From contig CAJUTV010000001.1 in NCBI GenBank assembly GCA_910589305.1, forward strand, positions 123,149-187,148: a DNA stretch of 64,000 nt, read 5' to 3'. The notes beneath the pieces are model-generated. The model was not told the origin of the DNA and did not search any database. It worked only from the letters and a program-made list of their open reading frames with translations. Both the position numbers and the translations under genes were made by a program. Shown piece by piece: positions 19,094 to 27,455 of this stretch. The stretch is from an uncultured Lachnospira sp. Lineage in GTDB: Bacteria; Bacillota; Clostridia; Lachnospirales; Lachnospiraceae. The number at the start of each line of letters is the position of its first letter. Positions within the stretch are counted from its first letter, which is position 1.

Positions 19094-20284
19094 TCAAGTA
19101 CTTTTTTTCGTACAAAGGAAAATTCCGGCATCTTTTGTAATAAAAAATCCTTTTTTTACCTTTTTTTCCACAAATTGTTTAAATTCTTTATACCGGTTTA
19201 AAATATACTGATTTTGATTTCCATGACAAGACATAATATACTCAATAAGTGGATTAGCTTTTGTCACACAAAGTCCATCATCATATATTTTCTTTTCTAT
19301 ATTTTCAAAAGAATATTGAAGAAGCTTCTCACCATTATTTAAGCCAAAATGTTCATACAATTTGTTCGCTGCAAGAACAATTCTATCGTCAAACTCCCTT
19401 ACCAACATACTGATTTCTCTCATATGCTTGTGTCCATATGTGCTTGCAATCAATCTACCGCAAGGCTTTAAAACTCGTGCAATCTCTGCAAGTGCCTGGT
19501 CAATATCCTCACAATAAAACAACATATGATTAGCAATAACAAGGTCAAATGAATTGTCCTTCATGTTAAGATTTTCACAAGAACTTACAACATACAAAAA
19601 TCGGTTGTCCTCTAATCCTATTTCACGCCTTGCATCTCTTAGCATACCCTCTGAACAGTCCGATAAAACAACATGAATGCCTGATGGAATTTTTTTCCTA
19701 TTTTCTATCCACATAGCACCATTGCCGCATCCTACTTCTAAAATACTCATATCATTTTTTATTTCACATTGATTATAAATCCAAGAAAACCAACTCTCCT
19801 GATTTGTTGAATACATCTTATGTAAATTAATTCTTGCATTGATATTTGTCGCATCCTTATACTGACTTGACATACTATTTTCCATATTGGTAAGATGAAT
19901 AATATCCAGAAGCTGCTGCCAGTCAATCTTTTGATTGCTTTCCAACACTTTTGATGTATCAACAATCGCCTGTTCTACCATCTGCAGCTGTTCAATTCGG
20001 TCTCTTACAAGCTTAAGCTGCATATCCATAGAGCTTCTCATCATATTTCTGTCCGAATCATCAATCGTCATTTGTTTTATTTCTTCTAAAGAAAACCCAA
20101 GATATTTTAATAATAAAATTTGTTGAAGACGTACAAAATCGGAGCCAGAATAAAATCTGGCTCCACTTTCACTCACATACGATGGCTTTAAAATATTTTG
20201 TTTATCATAATATCGAACGGTTCTTAAAGAAATTTGAGCCATTCTTGCAAATTCTCCAGATGTATGAAGATTTTTCGGTTTCAT
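19094..20284 (-). CDS. MerR-type regulator fused to a SAM methyltransferase
   Basis: 396 residues. Residues 7-75 are a MerR winged helix (GEFARMAQISLRTVRYYDKQ) followed by a helical dimerisation segment to about 135. Residues 160-330 are a class I methyltransferase with motif I ILEVGCGNGA (181-190), LSDCSEGM, and DLVIANHMLFYCEDIDQALAEI in order. Fusions of this kind occur in clostridia, but the effector and methyl acceptor are not evident. It is transcribed toward the rhamnose genes. A ribosome-like GGGAAGGG lies 13 bases before ATG 20284. Confidence 0.85.
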   Translation of the reverse strand: MKPKNLHTSGEFARMAQISLRTVRYYDKQNILKPSYVSESGARFYSGSDFVRLQQILLLKYLGFSLEEIKQMTIDDSDRNMMRSSMDMQLKLVRDRIEQLQMVEQAIVDTSKVLESNQKIDWQQLLDIIHLTNMENSMSSQYKDATNINARINLHKMYSTNQESWFSWIYNQCEIKNDMSILEVGCGNGAMWIENRKKIPSGIHVVLSDCSEGMLRDARREIGLEDNRFLYVVSSCENLNMKDNSFDLVIANHMLFYCEDIDQALAEIARVLKPCGRLIASTYGHKHMREISMLVREFDDRIVLAANKLYEHFGLNNGEKLLQYSFENIEKKIYDDGLCVTKANPLIEYIMSCHGNQNQYILNRYKEFKQFVEKKVKKGFFITKDAGIFLCTKKST

Positions 20285-20401
20285 AGAAATATTTTACCCT
20301 TCCCATATATTGTAAATATCCTTATATCAAACCAATATTTACAATCTCCTTTGCCGCTTGCTTCTTTTTATTACAGCTTTGTAAAACAAAACTTCAATTA
20401 A

Positions 20402-20475
20402 TCGGCGCGACGTGATTTGAACACGCGACCTCACCGTCCCGAACGGTGCGCTCTACCAAACTGAGCCACACGCCG
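20402..20475 (-). tRNA. tRNA-Pro (anticodon CGG)
   Basis: 74-base cloverleaf. The acceptor stem CGGCGTG pairs with CGCGCCG with one G-U pair. The D arm is GGCTCAGTTTGGTAGAGC. The anticodon stem CACCG/CGGTG has loop TTCGGGA, anticodon CGG at 20441-20439. The T arm GCGTG-TTCAAAT-CACGT carries the TTCAAAT loop. The discriminator is A, and CCA is not encoded. It decodes CCG. Confidence 0.97.
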
Positions 20476-20553
20476 CTGTATCACTGTTAAACAATCTATA
20501 AAAAAAATCATATTCATTTATTTTATTTATTGCTTAACAGCTTTTTACAATCT

Positions 20554-21669
20554 TTAAAAACCACATGTTTTGCAAACTTTTAAAGCACATGCAATAACGG
20601 CATCCATATCATAATACTTATATTCGCCTAATCTTCCGCCAAAAATAACGTTGTTTTCCTTATCTGCTAAATTTTTATATTCCAGATACAGTTTACTATT
20701 TTTTTCATCATTAACAGGATAATATGGCTCATCGCCTTGTTTCCATTCTGAACTATATTCTTTACTGATAACCGTTTTTGGCAACTCATTTCCCTGTTCA
20801 TCTTTGCCAAACTCAAACCATTTATGTTCAATAATTCTTGTCCATGGCGTTTCTTCGTCAGTATAATTAACGGCTGCATTTCCCTGAAAATTCGGCATAT
20901 CCAAAACTTGTGTATCAAATCGTACCGAACGATACTCTAACGCACCTAATTTATAGTCAAAGTAGGCATCAATAGCACCCGTATACACAATTTTAGAAGC
21001 TATTGAATCATACTGTTCTTTGTTTTGAAGATAATCCACTCCTAACCATACTTCAATGCCATCCAACATATTTTCTACCATCTTTGTATATCCGCCAATT
21101 GGAATACCTTGAAACAGTGCATTAAAATAATTATTATCAAATGTGAAACGCACTGGCAAACGCTTAATAATAAATGATGGAAGCTGATTACATGGTCGTC
21201 CCCATTGTTTCTTTGTATAACCCTTTATCAATTTTTCATAGATATCTTTGCCAACTAAAGATATAGCCTGTTCTTCCAAATTTTTAGGTTCCGTTATACC
21301 TGCTTCTTTTTTTTGTGTCTCAATAATATTCATCGCTTCCTGTGGTGTCACAACACCCCACATTTTATTAAATGTATACATATTAAATGGCAAAGAATAT
21401 AATTCTCCTTTATAATTTGCTACTGGAGAATTGGTAAATCGATTAAATGTAATAAATTTACTGACATAATCCCACACTTCTTTATTATTTGTATGAAATA
21501 TATGCGCTCCATATTTATGCACATGAATCCCTTGTATTTTTTCTGTATATACATTACCTGCTATATGATTTCTCTTATCAATAACAAGAACCGATTTGCC
21601 GTTTGCTGCTGCCTCATGAGCAAACACAGCTCCATATAAACCTGCCCCCACAACTAAATAATCATACAT
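20554..21669 (-). CDS. glf: UDP-galactopyranose mutase
   Basis: 371 residues. This FAD enzyme interconverts UDP-galactopyranose and UDP-galactofuranose for cell-surface glycans. The FAD-binding motif YDYLVVGAGLYGAVFA begins at residue 2; KRNHIAGN, HKYGAHIFHT and YTKKQWGRP are family signatures. Start ATG 21669 has AGGTGG nine bases before; codons further upstream lack a site. Together with the rhamnose genes it suggests a surface polysaccharide with Rha and Galf. The tRNA-Pro gene lies downstream. Confidence 0.96.
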   Translation of the reverse strand: MYDYLVVGAGLYGAVFAHEAAANGKSVLVIDKRNHIAGNVYTEKIQGIHVHKYGAHIFHTNNKEVWDYVSKFITFNRFTNSPVANYKGELYSLPFNMYTFNKMWGVVTPQEAMNIIETQKKEAGITEPKNLEEQAISLVGKDIYEKLIKGYTKKQWGRPCNQLPSFIIKRLPVRFTFDNNYFNALFQGIPIGGYTKMVENMLDGIEVWLGVDYLQNKEQYDSIASKIVYTGAIDAYFDYKLGALEYRSVRFDTQVLDMPNFQGNAAVNYTDEETPWTRIIEHKWFEFGKDEQGNELPKTVISKEYSSEWKQGDEPYYPVNDEKNSKLYLEYKNLADKENNVIFGGRLGEYKYYDMDAVIACALKVCKTCGF

Positions 21670-21775
21670 TATAAAGTCCACCTTAATCTTTTTTATCAAA
21701 AACGCTTTATCTGTCTATAAACTATTTGTATTTAAATTTGTTACTTAAATTTCTATTTAAACCATCAGATTCCTT

Positions 21776-22639
21776 TTATTTGAACAAAACAAGTGATGTC
21801 AATAAGTCAATATTAAATTGACCATTCGTCTCATTCCACTTGTAACCATACTGTTTTTGCATAGCTTCATCCATCTCTCCACAGATATCCATTCCAAGTA
21901 CCTGATATTGTTTTACCATAAGAGACAATAAACTTTTTAAACTTTTTGTACTTAAAATACCTTGGTCCCAATTTGTTTGATACTGTTGTTTTGACAAAAC
22001 ATCTTTATCAATTGAAATATAAACAGGATACTCTATATGAATTTTATCAAAAATATACTGTACTACTTTTTTATTTAACAGCAAATTCTTTTTGTCCAAT
22101 AATATGCTATCTTTACCAATATCCTTTGATACATTTCCAAAAAGACCAATAATTTCATTTTCTGTAATAAACTGAACCTGTGTATATTGTGTCCTAATAT
22201 CTTGTGTAATTAATTCATCCTGCACACCAACAATAAAAACTTGATTTAAAAAGGTATTGTTGTCTAACACCTCTTTAATCCAGCCTCCGCAAGAAAGAAT
22301 CTGTCCAAATAACGGCGACTGCATATCGTGGTGATGGTCAAATACAATTAAATCAAAGGATTGCTTTAACTTATCTGTAAAAATTTTGCTTAGATAATGA
22401 TAATTTCCGCCATCAATATAATGGATGCCATATACGGAGATATCAGCTAACATTTTGGTAAGCTGCTGTAGTGCCAAATCATCACAATAACAATCTGTCC
22501 CTGTAATACCAGAGGCATCTACCAAACAATATCCATCTACATAACAATTTAAAAACTGCATAAAATTTTGCTGTTGCAAATAGATATTAGACATATTTAT
22601 CAATGAAATTGGAATTTGCTTATCTTTATTATTTATCAT
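21776..22639 (-). CDS. arginase/agmatinase-fold protein
   Basis: 287 residues of ureohydrolase type. Metal-binding motifs are recognisable but altered: DHHHD at 101-105 (usually DAHxD), SIDKDVL at 209-215 with D211 and D213 (usually SxDxDxxDP), and GGNYHY near 77-82 in place of GGDHS. The catalytic loop is short. It may hydrolyse a guanidino or amidino compound, or a formimino substrate; the substrate cannot be inferred. It follows thrC by 57 bases and precedes glf, with no obvious pathway link. The ribosome site is weak. Confidence 0.75.
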   Translation of the reverse strand: MINNKDKQIPISLINMSNIYLQQQNFMQFLNCYVDGYCLVDASGITGTDCYCDDLALQQLTKMLADISVYGIHYIDGGNYHYLSKIFTDKLKQSFDLIVFDHHHDMQSPLFGQILSCGGWIKEVLDNNTFLNQVFIVGVQDELITQDIRTQYTQVQFITENEIIGLFGNVSKDIGKDSILLDKKNLLLNKKVVQYIFDKIHIEYPVYISIDKDVLSKQQYQTNWDQGILSTKSLKSLLSLMVKQYQVLGMDICGEMDEAMQKQYGYKWNETNGQFNIDLLTSLVLFK

Positions 22640-22696
22640 AATTCTAACGTCTTAATACCGTTCCTTAAACCGTTTTTAATAATTGTGCCATATTGT

Positions 22697-24184
22697 TTAA
22701 ATACCAAGTATTTTTTGAACAACCGCACTCATTTCATTGGTTTCACATACGGTATCATGAAGTACTGGAGCTGTTCTTATCTCCTCAATCGCCTGTGGCA
22801 CTTTCACACCAGATAATCGGCACAACTCGTCAACAAGTTCAAAATCGCCCATTGTTTCATATGATGAATCAATATCATTCATAACGCTTCTTGTAAACTT
22901 ATATGGACTTGCTGTTGAAGCAATGACTGTTGTTGTCTCATCTTTTGTCTGTGTCTTATACTTTTCATAAACAGTCGCTGCAACCGCTGTATGTGTATCA
23001 ATAATATATTTTTCATTTTCATACAATGTTTTAATCGTATCCGCAACTTCTGCCTCTGTAGCATAATTTCCATAAAAATCAACGAGCTGTTCTTTCATCT
23101 GACTTGTAATTGTATATTTTCCGCTTTCTTTTAAAGCACTCATCAATTCTGTATTTTTAACGGCACTATTACCTGCTATCTTATATATTAATCGCTCCAG
23201 ATTGCTTGAGATAAGAATATCCATAGATGGCGATGTTGTAAGGACAAATTCTCTATTTCTGTCATACTCTCCTGTCTCAAAGAAATCATACAGCACTTTA
23301 TTTTCATTGGAAGCACATATAAACTTTGCAATCGGAAGCCCCATATTCTTTGCATAAAAGGAAGCAAGGATATTGCCAAAATTACCTGTTGGAACAACTA
23401 CATTTATCTTCTCGCCTGCTTTTATCACACCATCTGCCAGCAATCTTGAATACGCATATACATAATAGACAATCTGCGGCACAAGACGTCCAATATTAAT
23501 GGAGTTTGCTGAAGAAAATTGAAAGCCTGCCTTGTTCATCTGTTCCTCAAGTGCCTTATCACTAAATATATTTTTAACCCCTGTCTGAGCTGCATCAAAG
23601 TTGCCATTTATTCCTACAACATATGTATTATCACCCTTTTGAGTAATCATCTGTTTTTCTTGTATTGGGCTTACTCCATTTTTTGGATAAAATACAATAA
23701 TCTTTGTTCCTTTCACATCAGCAAATCCAGCAAGCGCCGCCTTACCTGTATCACCTGATGTCGCTGTTAAAATAACAATCTCATTATCAATATGGTTCTT
23801 TTTAGCTGATGTTGTAAGAAGATGCGGCAAGATAGAAAGCGCCATATCCTTAAACGCAATTGTCTGTCCATGAAAAAGCTCAAGGAAAAATGTATTATCT
23901 GCTTTTACTAACGGTGCAATTTCGGTTGTATCAAACTTTGCATCATATGCTTTTTCAATACAATTCTTTAACTCTTCCTCCGTAAAATCATCAAGCCATA
24001 ACTTCATGACCTCATAGGCAACTTCTTTGTAAGACAAAGTTGCTAATTCTTCTAAGCTCTTGTCCAATGCTGGGATTTCACTTGGCACAAATAAACCACC
24101 ATCAGGTGCAAGACCTTTTAAAATCGCCTGTGAAGCTGTCGCCTTTACATTATCATCCCTTGTACTTTTATAATATATACTCAT
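22697..24184 (-). CDS. thrC: threonine synthase
   Basis: 495 residues, PLP fold type II. It converts O-phosphohomoserine to threonine. It belongs to the long bacterial class: N-terminal MSIYYKSTRDDNVKATASQA, LAPDGGLFVPS, the PLP-lysine motif TIAFKDMALS, and ATSGDTGKAALAGF. ATG 24184 is chosen as the family start; 22 further codons are open upstream but look like leader. The promoter at 24352-24381 gives it a leader of about 160 bases with an inverted repeat CTGAC/GTCAG. Confidence 0.95.
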   Translation of the reverse strand: MSIYYKSTRDDNVKATASQAILKGLAPDGGLFVPSEIPALDKSLEELATLSYKEVAYEVMKLWLDDFTEEELKNCIEKAYDAKFDTTEIAPLVKADNTFFLELFHGQTIAFKDMALSILPHLLTTSAKKNHIDNEIVILTATSGDTGKAALAGFADVKGTKIIVFYPKNGVSPIQEKQMITQKGDNTYVVGINGNFDAAQTGVKNIFSDKALEEQMNKAGFQFSSANSINIGRLVPQIVYYVYAYSRLLADGVIKAGEKINVVVPTGNFGNILASFYAKNMGLPIAKFICASNENKVLYDFFETGEYDRNREFVLTTSPSMDILISSNLERLIYKIAGNSAVKNTELMSALKESGKYTITSQMKEQLVDFYGNYATEAEVADTIKTLYENEKYIIDTHTAVAATVYEKYKTQTKDETTTVIASTASPYKFTRSVMNDIDSSYETMGDFELVDELCRLSGVKVPQAIEEIRTAPVLHDTVCETNEMSAVVQKILGI

Positions 24185-24351
24185 ACTACTTAACCATGCC
24201 TTTCTATAACCTGCAATCAACATATAACTATAAATATTCAGCCACACCATTTAATATAATAAAATAGCTGCATACATGTTGCAGATAAAATGAAAAATTG
24301 CTGACTCTGCGGTCAGAAACTACTTTGCAAACAAAAACTGCTTTGCAAGCA

Positions 24352-24381
24352 ATTATACATGTGTCTTATATTAAATGTCAA
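24352..24381 (-). promoter_or_regulatory. consensus SigA promoter of thrC
   Basis: Minus strand perfect TTGACA (24381-24376), 18 bases, perfect TATAAT (24357-24352). The leader down to 24185 contains two related TTTGCAAAG-type segments and a CTGAC-CGCAGA-GTCAG hairpin. No T-box or known riboswitch was recognised. Confidence 0.8.
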
Positions 24382-24465
24382 TATCCTTATCTAAATTTTT
24401 ATATATTAAATATATATATGATTTTAAAAATATTTTTTCTTTTAACAAATAATTTTAACTTTTTA

Positions 24466-24494
24466 TTGAATCTTTCTATTCTATATGATATAGT
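24466..24494 (+). promoter_or_regulatory. promoter of the antisense antitoxin RNA
   Basis: Plus strand TTGAAT (24466-24471), 17 bases, TATAGT (24489-24494). It would start transcription near 24501, reading against the 3' part of the toxin mRNA. Confidence 0.65.
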
Positions 24495-24500
24495 AAATAT

Positions 24501-24613
24501 ACAAAAAGGGAAGCCATAAAGCGGCTCTACCCTCGAAATAATAGAACTACTATCTCATATATTTATATGAGGATAGCCGTCAATTACTGGTGATAGTTGG
24601 CGGCTACTTTTTT
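24501..24613 (+). ncRNA. antisense RNA antitoxin (type I system)
   Basis: About 110 bases from the promoter at 24466-24494 to an intrinsic terminator: TAGCCGTCAA (24574-24583) pairs with TTGGCGGCTA (24597-24606), followed by CTTTTTT. It is fully complementary to the toxin transcript 3' region and overlaps the toxin stop codon (24604-24606). The architecture matches RatA/TxpA-like convergent type I modules. Inferred from sequence; no expression evidence. Confidence 0.65.
24503..24532 (-). terminator. terminator of the toxin mRNA
   Basis: Minus strand GGGTAGAGCC, six-base loop, GGCTTCCC, then TTTTT. The 3' arm GCTTTATGGCTTCCC can also pair with the mRNA 5' end (GGGAAACCATAGAGC near 24775), the long-range lock typical of type I toxin messages. 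Confidence 0.7.
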
Positions 24614-24696
24614 CCCTTAAAGATTGTATGACACAAACTTACAAGGGCAACAATGAAAATACCAGTCTGAATAAGCTCTGAATATGTAATCATCAT
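24604..24696 (-). CDS. holin-like type I toxin, 30 residues
   Basis: Peptide MMITYSELIQTGIFIVALVS followed by LCHTIF and a basic KGKK tail: one hydrophobic helix and a lysine-rich end, as in putative holin-like/TxpA toxins that insert in the membrane. AGGAGGG lies five bases before ATG 24696. Upstream in the leader, GGAGGGT and ACCCTCC form a hairpin (near 24718-24740) whose CCCTCC arm could also mask this ribosome site. With the antisense RNA opposite its 3' end, this forms a type I toxin-antitoxin locus. Confidence 0.75.
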   Translation of the reverse strand: MMITYSELIQTGIFIVALVSLCHTIFKGKK

Positions 24697-24787
24697 ATCG
24701 CCCTCCTTTCTTTCGTCTGGAGGGTCTTTTTTACCCTCCTAAAAAGAGGATAAAGCCGCCTATGGCTCTATGGTTTCCCACATTGAC

Positions 24788-24816
24788 AATATAACACAAT
24801 CATAACTATACAGCAA
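24788..24816 (-). promoter_or_regulatory. promoter of the type I toxin mRNA
   Basis: Minus strand TTGCTG (24816-24811), 17 bases, TATATT (24793-24788). The transcript from about 24781 to 24502 would be roughly 280 bases, with an 85-base structured leader. Confidence 0.6.
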
Positions 24817-24963
24817 GCTGTTTTATCACATGTTCAATCATTTATATTTTTACAAAATTATTACAACTGTATAGAAGCAAAAACGTTTCTAATAATGGTC
24901 AAAGCAGATATTCGCAATCCGCTACGCTACTTGCTCATAACCATCTAGCTGCTATCGCAACGC

Positions 24964-25006
24964 AAGTCCCCCACTTATGCCTTTGTAGCATTGAAGTGGG
25001 GGACTT
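24964..25006. repeat. 13-bp perfect palindrome, possible IS200/IS605-type end
   Basis: AAGTCCCCCACTT (24964-24976) and AAGTGGGGGACTT (24994-25006) form a perfect stem with a 17-base loop. Neither strand has a T tract, so it is not an intrinsic terminator. Local G+C is far above the surroundings. Such hairpins sit at the ends of IS200/IS605 and TnpB elements, but no transposase is left here. It lies 44 bases after the nucleoside kinase stop. Confidence 0.4.
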
Positions 25007-25049
25007 CCTCAATAAGATTCAATTATAATACGTTTATTTGTAAAATATC

Positions 25050-26663
25050 TTACACCTTAAAGCATCCACCGCCGACAAATTCTCTTAATATCGAATTGAC
25101 TGGTATAAACTCTGTCTGACATGGCAAAAAATAATCCAAAAATTTTAACAGTCGCTTAGCCTCCTGATATTCAGGCTCATGTTCTCCTATTGAAAACAAC
25201 AATGGTTCAATATATGGTTTTAATACGGAAATTTCATAAGCAAGCGAGGAATTAAACATCACATCTGCCTGTTCTTGATATGGAAAAATATTATTTTCTT
25301 CACCGCGCCTTACCGAATCCCACATAGAAAGCGTCCTTTTTGCAGATGCACCTCGTGTCCTAAAATCCCTGACCATACGTCGTATCAATCGTCCGTCTGT
25401 AGTTGCAACACGATTGTGTTCATCAATATTTAATTGTGTCAATGCACTGATATAAATTTTAAATTTACTCTCTAATGGCAATGCGTAAGACAACTCATCA
25501 TTCAGACAATGGATACCTTCAATAACAAGAATATCCTCCTCCCCAAGCAAAAGCCTCTTGCCATTATATTCTTTCTTTCCTGTCTTAAAGTTAAAGGTTG
25601 GCATATCAACCTCTTCACCGGCAAGCAACATATTCATCTGACGGTTAAACAACTCAATATCAATGGCATGTAAATCCTCAAAATTATAATTGCCATCTTC
25701 GTCAAGAGGCGTCTCTTCCCGTTCAACAAAGTAATCATCAACTGCTATTGGGTGCGGTTTGTAGCCTTTTGCCATAAGCTGAATAGACAATCGATGTGAA
25801 AAGGTCGTCTTTCCAGAAGAAGATGGACCTGCTATCATAATAAACTTCACATCATGTCTTGACTCAATCTTTTGGACAATCTCATAAATCTTTTGTTCCT
25901 GCAATGCCTCATTTGCAAGCATAAGAAGTCCCATATCCCCTTTACAGATATGTTCATTTAATGAACCTACCGTGTGTAAATCAAGCATATTTGCCCATTC
26001 TGTCGTCTCTTTTAAAACACCAAACAACTTGGCAGGCGGTGCAAATTCTGGGACACTTTCTGGTGCTTTTTTTACAGGAAGCTGCAATACAAATCCGCTA
26101 TCATATGTAAATAAGTCATAAACGGTCAATATACCTGTTGAATATGCCATATAGCCATAGCAATAATCCATATATCCATCTAAATTATAAATATTAATAT
26201 TAGAACTTCTGCGATACTTAAACAGCTTTGTCTTATCTTTCATATGATGTTGTTCAAACAGTTTAATTGCCTCTGATGTTCTCATAGAAGTCTTTGTTAT
26301 TGGCATATCTGCAACAACAATTTCTTTCATACGTTTTTTTACTTTTTCAAGAAAATCATAATTGACTGTAATATCCCCATCAATCACACAATATAAGCCT
26401 TTGCTTATCGAGTACTCTACCTTGACATTACAAATTTTCTTGTCTACATCAATGTCATGGATTGCTTTCAACATCATAAACAATACACTTCTTTTATACA
26501 CTTCATTCCCAAGCGATGTGTCTGTAGTGACAAACTCTATTTTTTCATCCGTTATTTCTATATCACTTATTTCTGAAAGCTTACCATTTATCTTTACAAG
26601 AATAATTCTTCCCAAATAATCATTTTGTGCCTCTTTTACGATTTGTGTCAATTTTTTCCCCAT
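25050..26663 (-). CDS. uridine kinase-like nucleoside kinase with ThrRS-like N-terminus
   Basis: 537 residues. Residues 1-270 resemble the TGS/second additional domain of threonyl-tRNA synthetase (including HMKDKTKLFKYRR and HTVGSLNEHIC). Residues 275-537 are a uridine kinase/phosphoribulokinase P-loop domain with Walker A AGPSSSGKTTFSHRL, VDDYFVERE and VIEGIHCLND. This fusion is widespread in clostridia and presumably phosphorylates a nucleoside in salvage; the role of the N-terminal domain is unclear. It is last in the dgt-dnaG-rpoD-trmK cluster, 19 bases after trmK. Confidence 0.9.
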   Translation of the reverse strand: MGKKLTQIVKEAQNDYLGRIILVKINGKLSEISDIEITDEKIEFVTTDTSLGNEVYKRSVLFMMLKAIHDIDVDKKICNVKVEYSISKGLYCVIDGDITVNYDFLEKVKKRMKEIVVADMPITKTSMRTSEAIKLFEQHHMKDKTKLFKYRRSSNINIYNLDGYMDYCYGYMAYSTGILTVYDLFTYDSGFVLQLPVKKAPESVPEFAPPAKLFGVLKETTEWANMLDLHTVGSLNEHICKGDMGLLMLANEALQEQKIYEIVQKIESRHDVKFIMIAGPSSSGKTTFSHRLSIQLMAKGYKPHPIAVDDYFVEREETPLDEDGNYNFEDLHAIDIELFNRQMNMLLAGEEVDMPTFNFKTGKKEYNGKRLLLGEEDILVIEGIHCLNDELSYALPLESKFKIYISALTQLNIDEHNRVATTDGRLIRRMVRDFRTRGASAKRTLSMWDSVRRGEENNIFPYQEQADVMFNSSLAYEISVLKPYIEPLLFSIGEHEPEYQEAKRLLKFLDYFLPCQTEFIPVNSILREFVGGGCFKV

Positions 26664-26682
26664 TTTGTACCACCCTTTTCTA

Positions 26683-27435
26683 TCAAAATTTATCTAATGC
26701 CATATCTATTATTTTAATATCTCTGTGAAGCTGCCTTATTCTTAATTCTACTTTAACCATATCGGCATTCTTTAAATGATGAGCCTCCGTCACTCGTTTT
26801 AACACGCCTAAATAAACCGTTTTATCATGCTCTAGCAATTCTTTAAGAATACCATTTTTACTATTCAAAAGATATTCCCCATAGCGAAAATTCATTTCCT
26901 CCATATCTGAATATGATTGAAAATTTACTGTCTTTTGTTTTTTTTCAACGGTATTCCATCGGCAATCCATAAGAACATAATACTGATTATCCTCTTTAAT
27001 CATATTCTCACGGATAATCTGTATTCCATTTTCATATAAAAATATGCGAAACAATCGAAGGTCTGACTGAGGAGATAAAAGAAGCTGTGTTGTATGATTT
27101 ACTTTTTTTCTTCCTCTCCTCAATATATCCATCATTAATTTTCCACCCATGCCACATATTGTCACAACATCGGCTTCCATCGGCAACAGCTCGTCCATTC
27201 CATCTGATAATCGTATTTCAACCCTATCCAATACATCAAACTGAGCAATATTTTCTTTTGCTCTCTCTAATGGTTTCTTTCTTACATCAAGTGCAATAGC
27301 TTTGCTGCAAATATCCTGCAACGCCAAATATATAGGCAAATACGCATGGTCTGTACCAATATCTGCCACAACGCTTTTTGGTTTTACCCAGTCTGCAACA
27401 AGCAAAAGGCGGTCTGATAATTTATAATCTTTCAC
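26683..27435 (-). CDS. trmK: tRNA (adenine-22-N1) methyltransferase
   Basis: 250 residues of TrmK (YqfN) type, which methylates A22 in tRNA with SAM. Motif I is VVADIGTDHAYLPI, and CGMGGKLMMDIL plus LLSPQSDL are family signatures. A C-terminal coiled-coil region completes the protein. It lies 20 bases after rpoD, a conserved neighbourhood in Firmicutes. Confidence 0.93.
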   Translation of the reverse strand: MKDYKLSDRLLLVADWVKPKSVVADIGTDHAYLPIYLALQDICSKAIALDVRKKPLERAKENIAQFDVLDRVEIRLSDGMDELLPMEADVVTICGMGGKLMMDILRRGRKKVNHTTQLLLSPQSDLRLFRIFLYENGIQIIRENMIKEDNQYYVLMDCRWNTVEKKQKTVNFQSYSDMEEMNFRYGEYLLNSKNGILKELLEHDKTVYLGVLKRVTEAHHLKNADMVKVELRIRQLHRDIKIIDMALDKF

Positions 27436-27455
27436 CCATTTCTCCCATTTATTTA

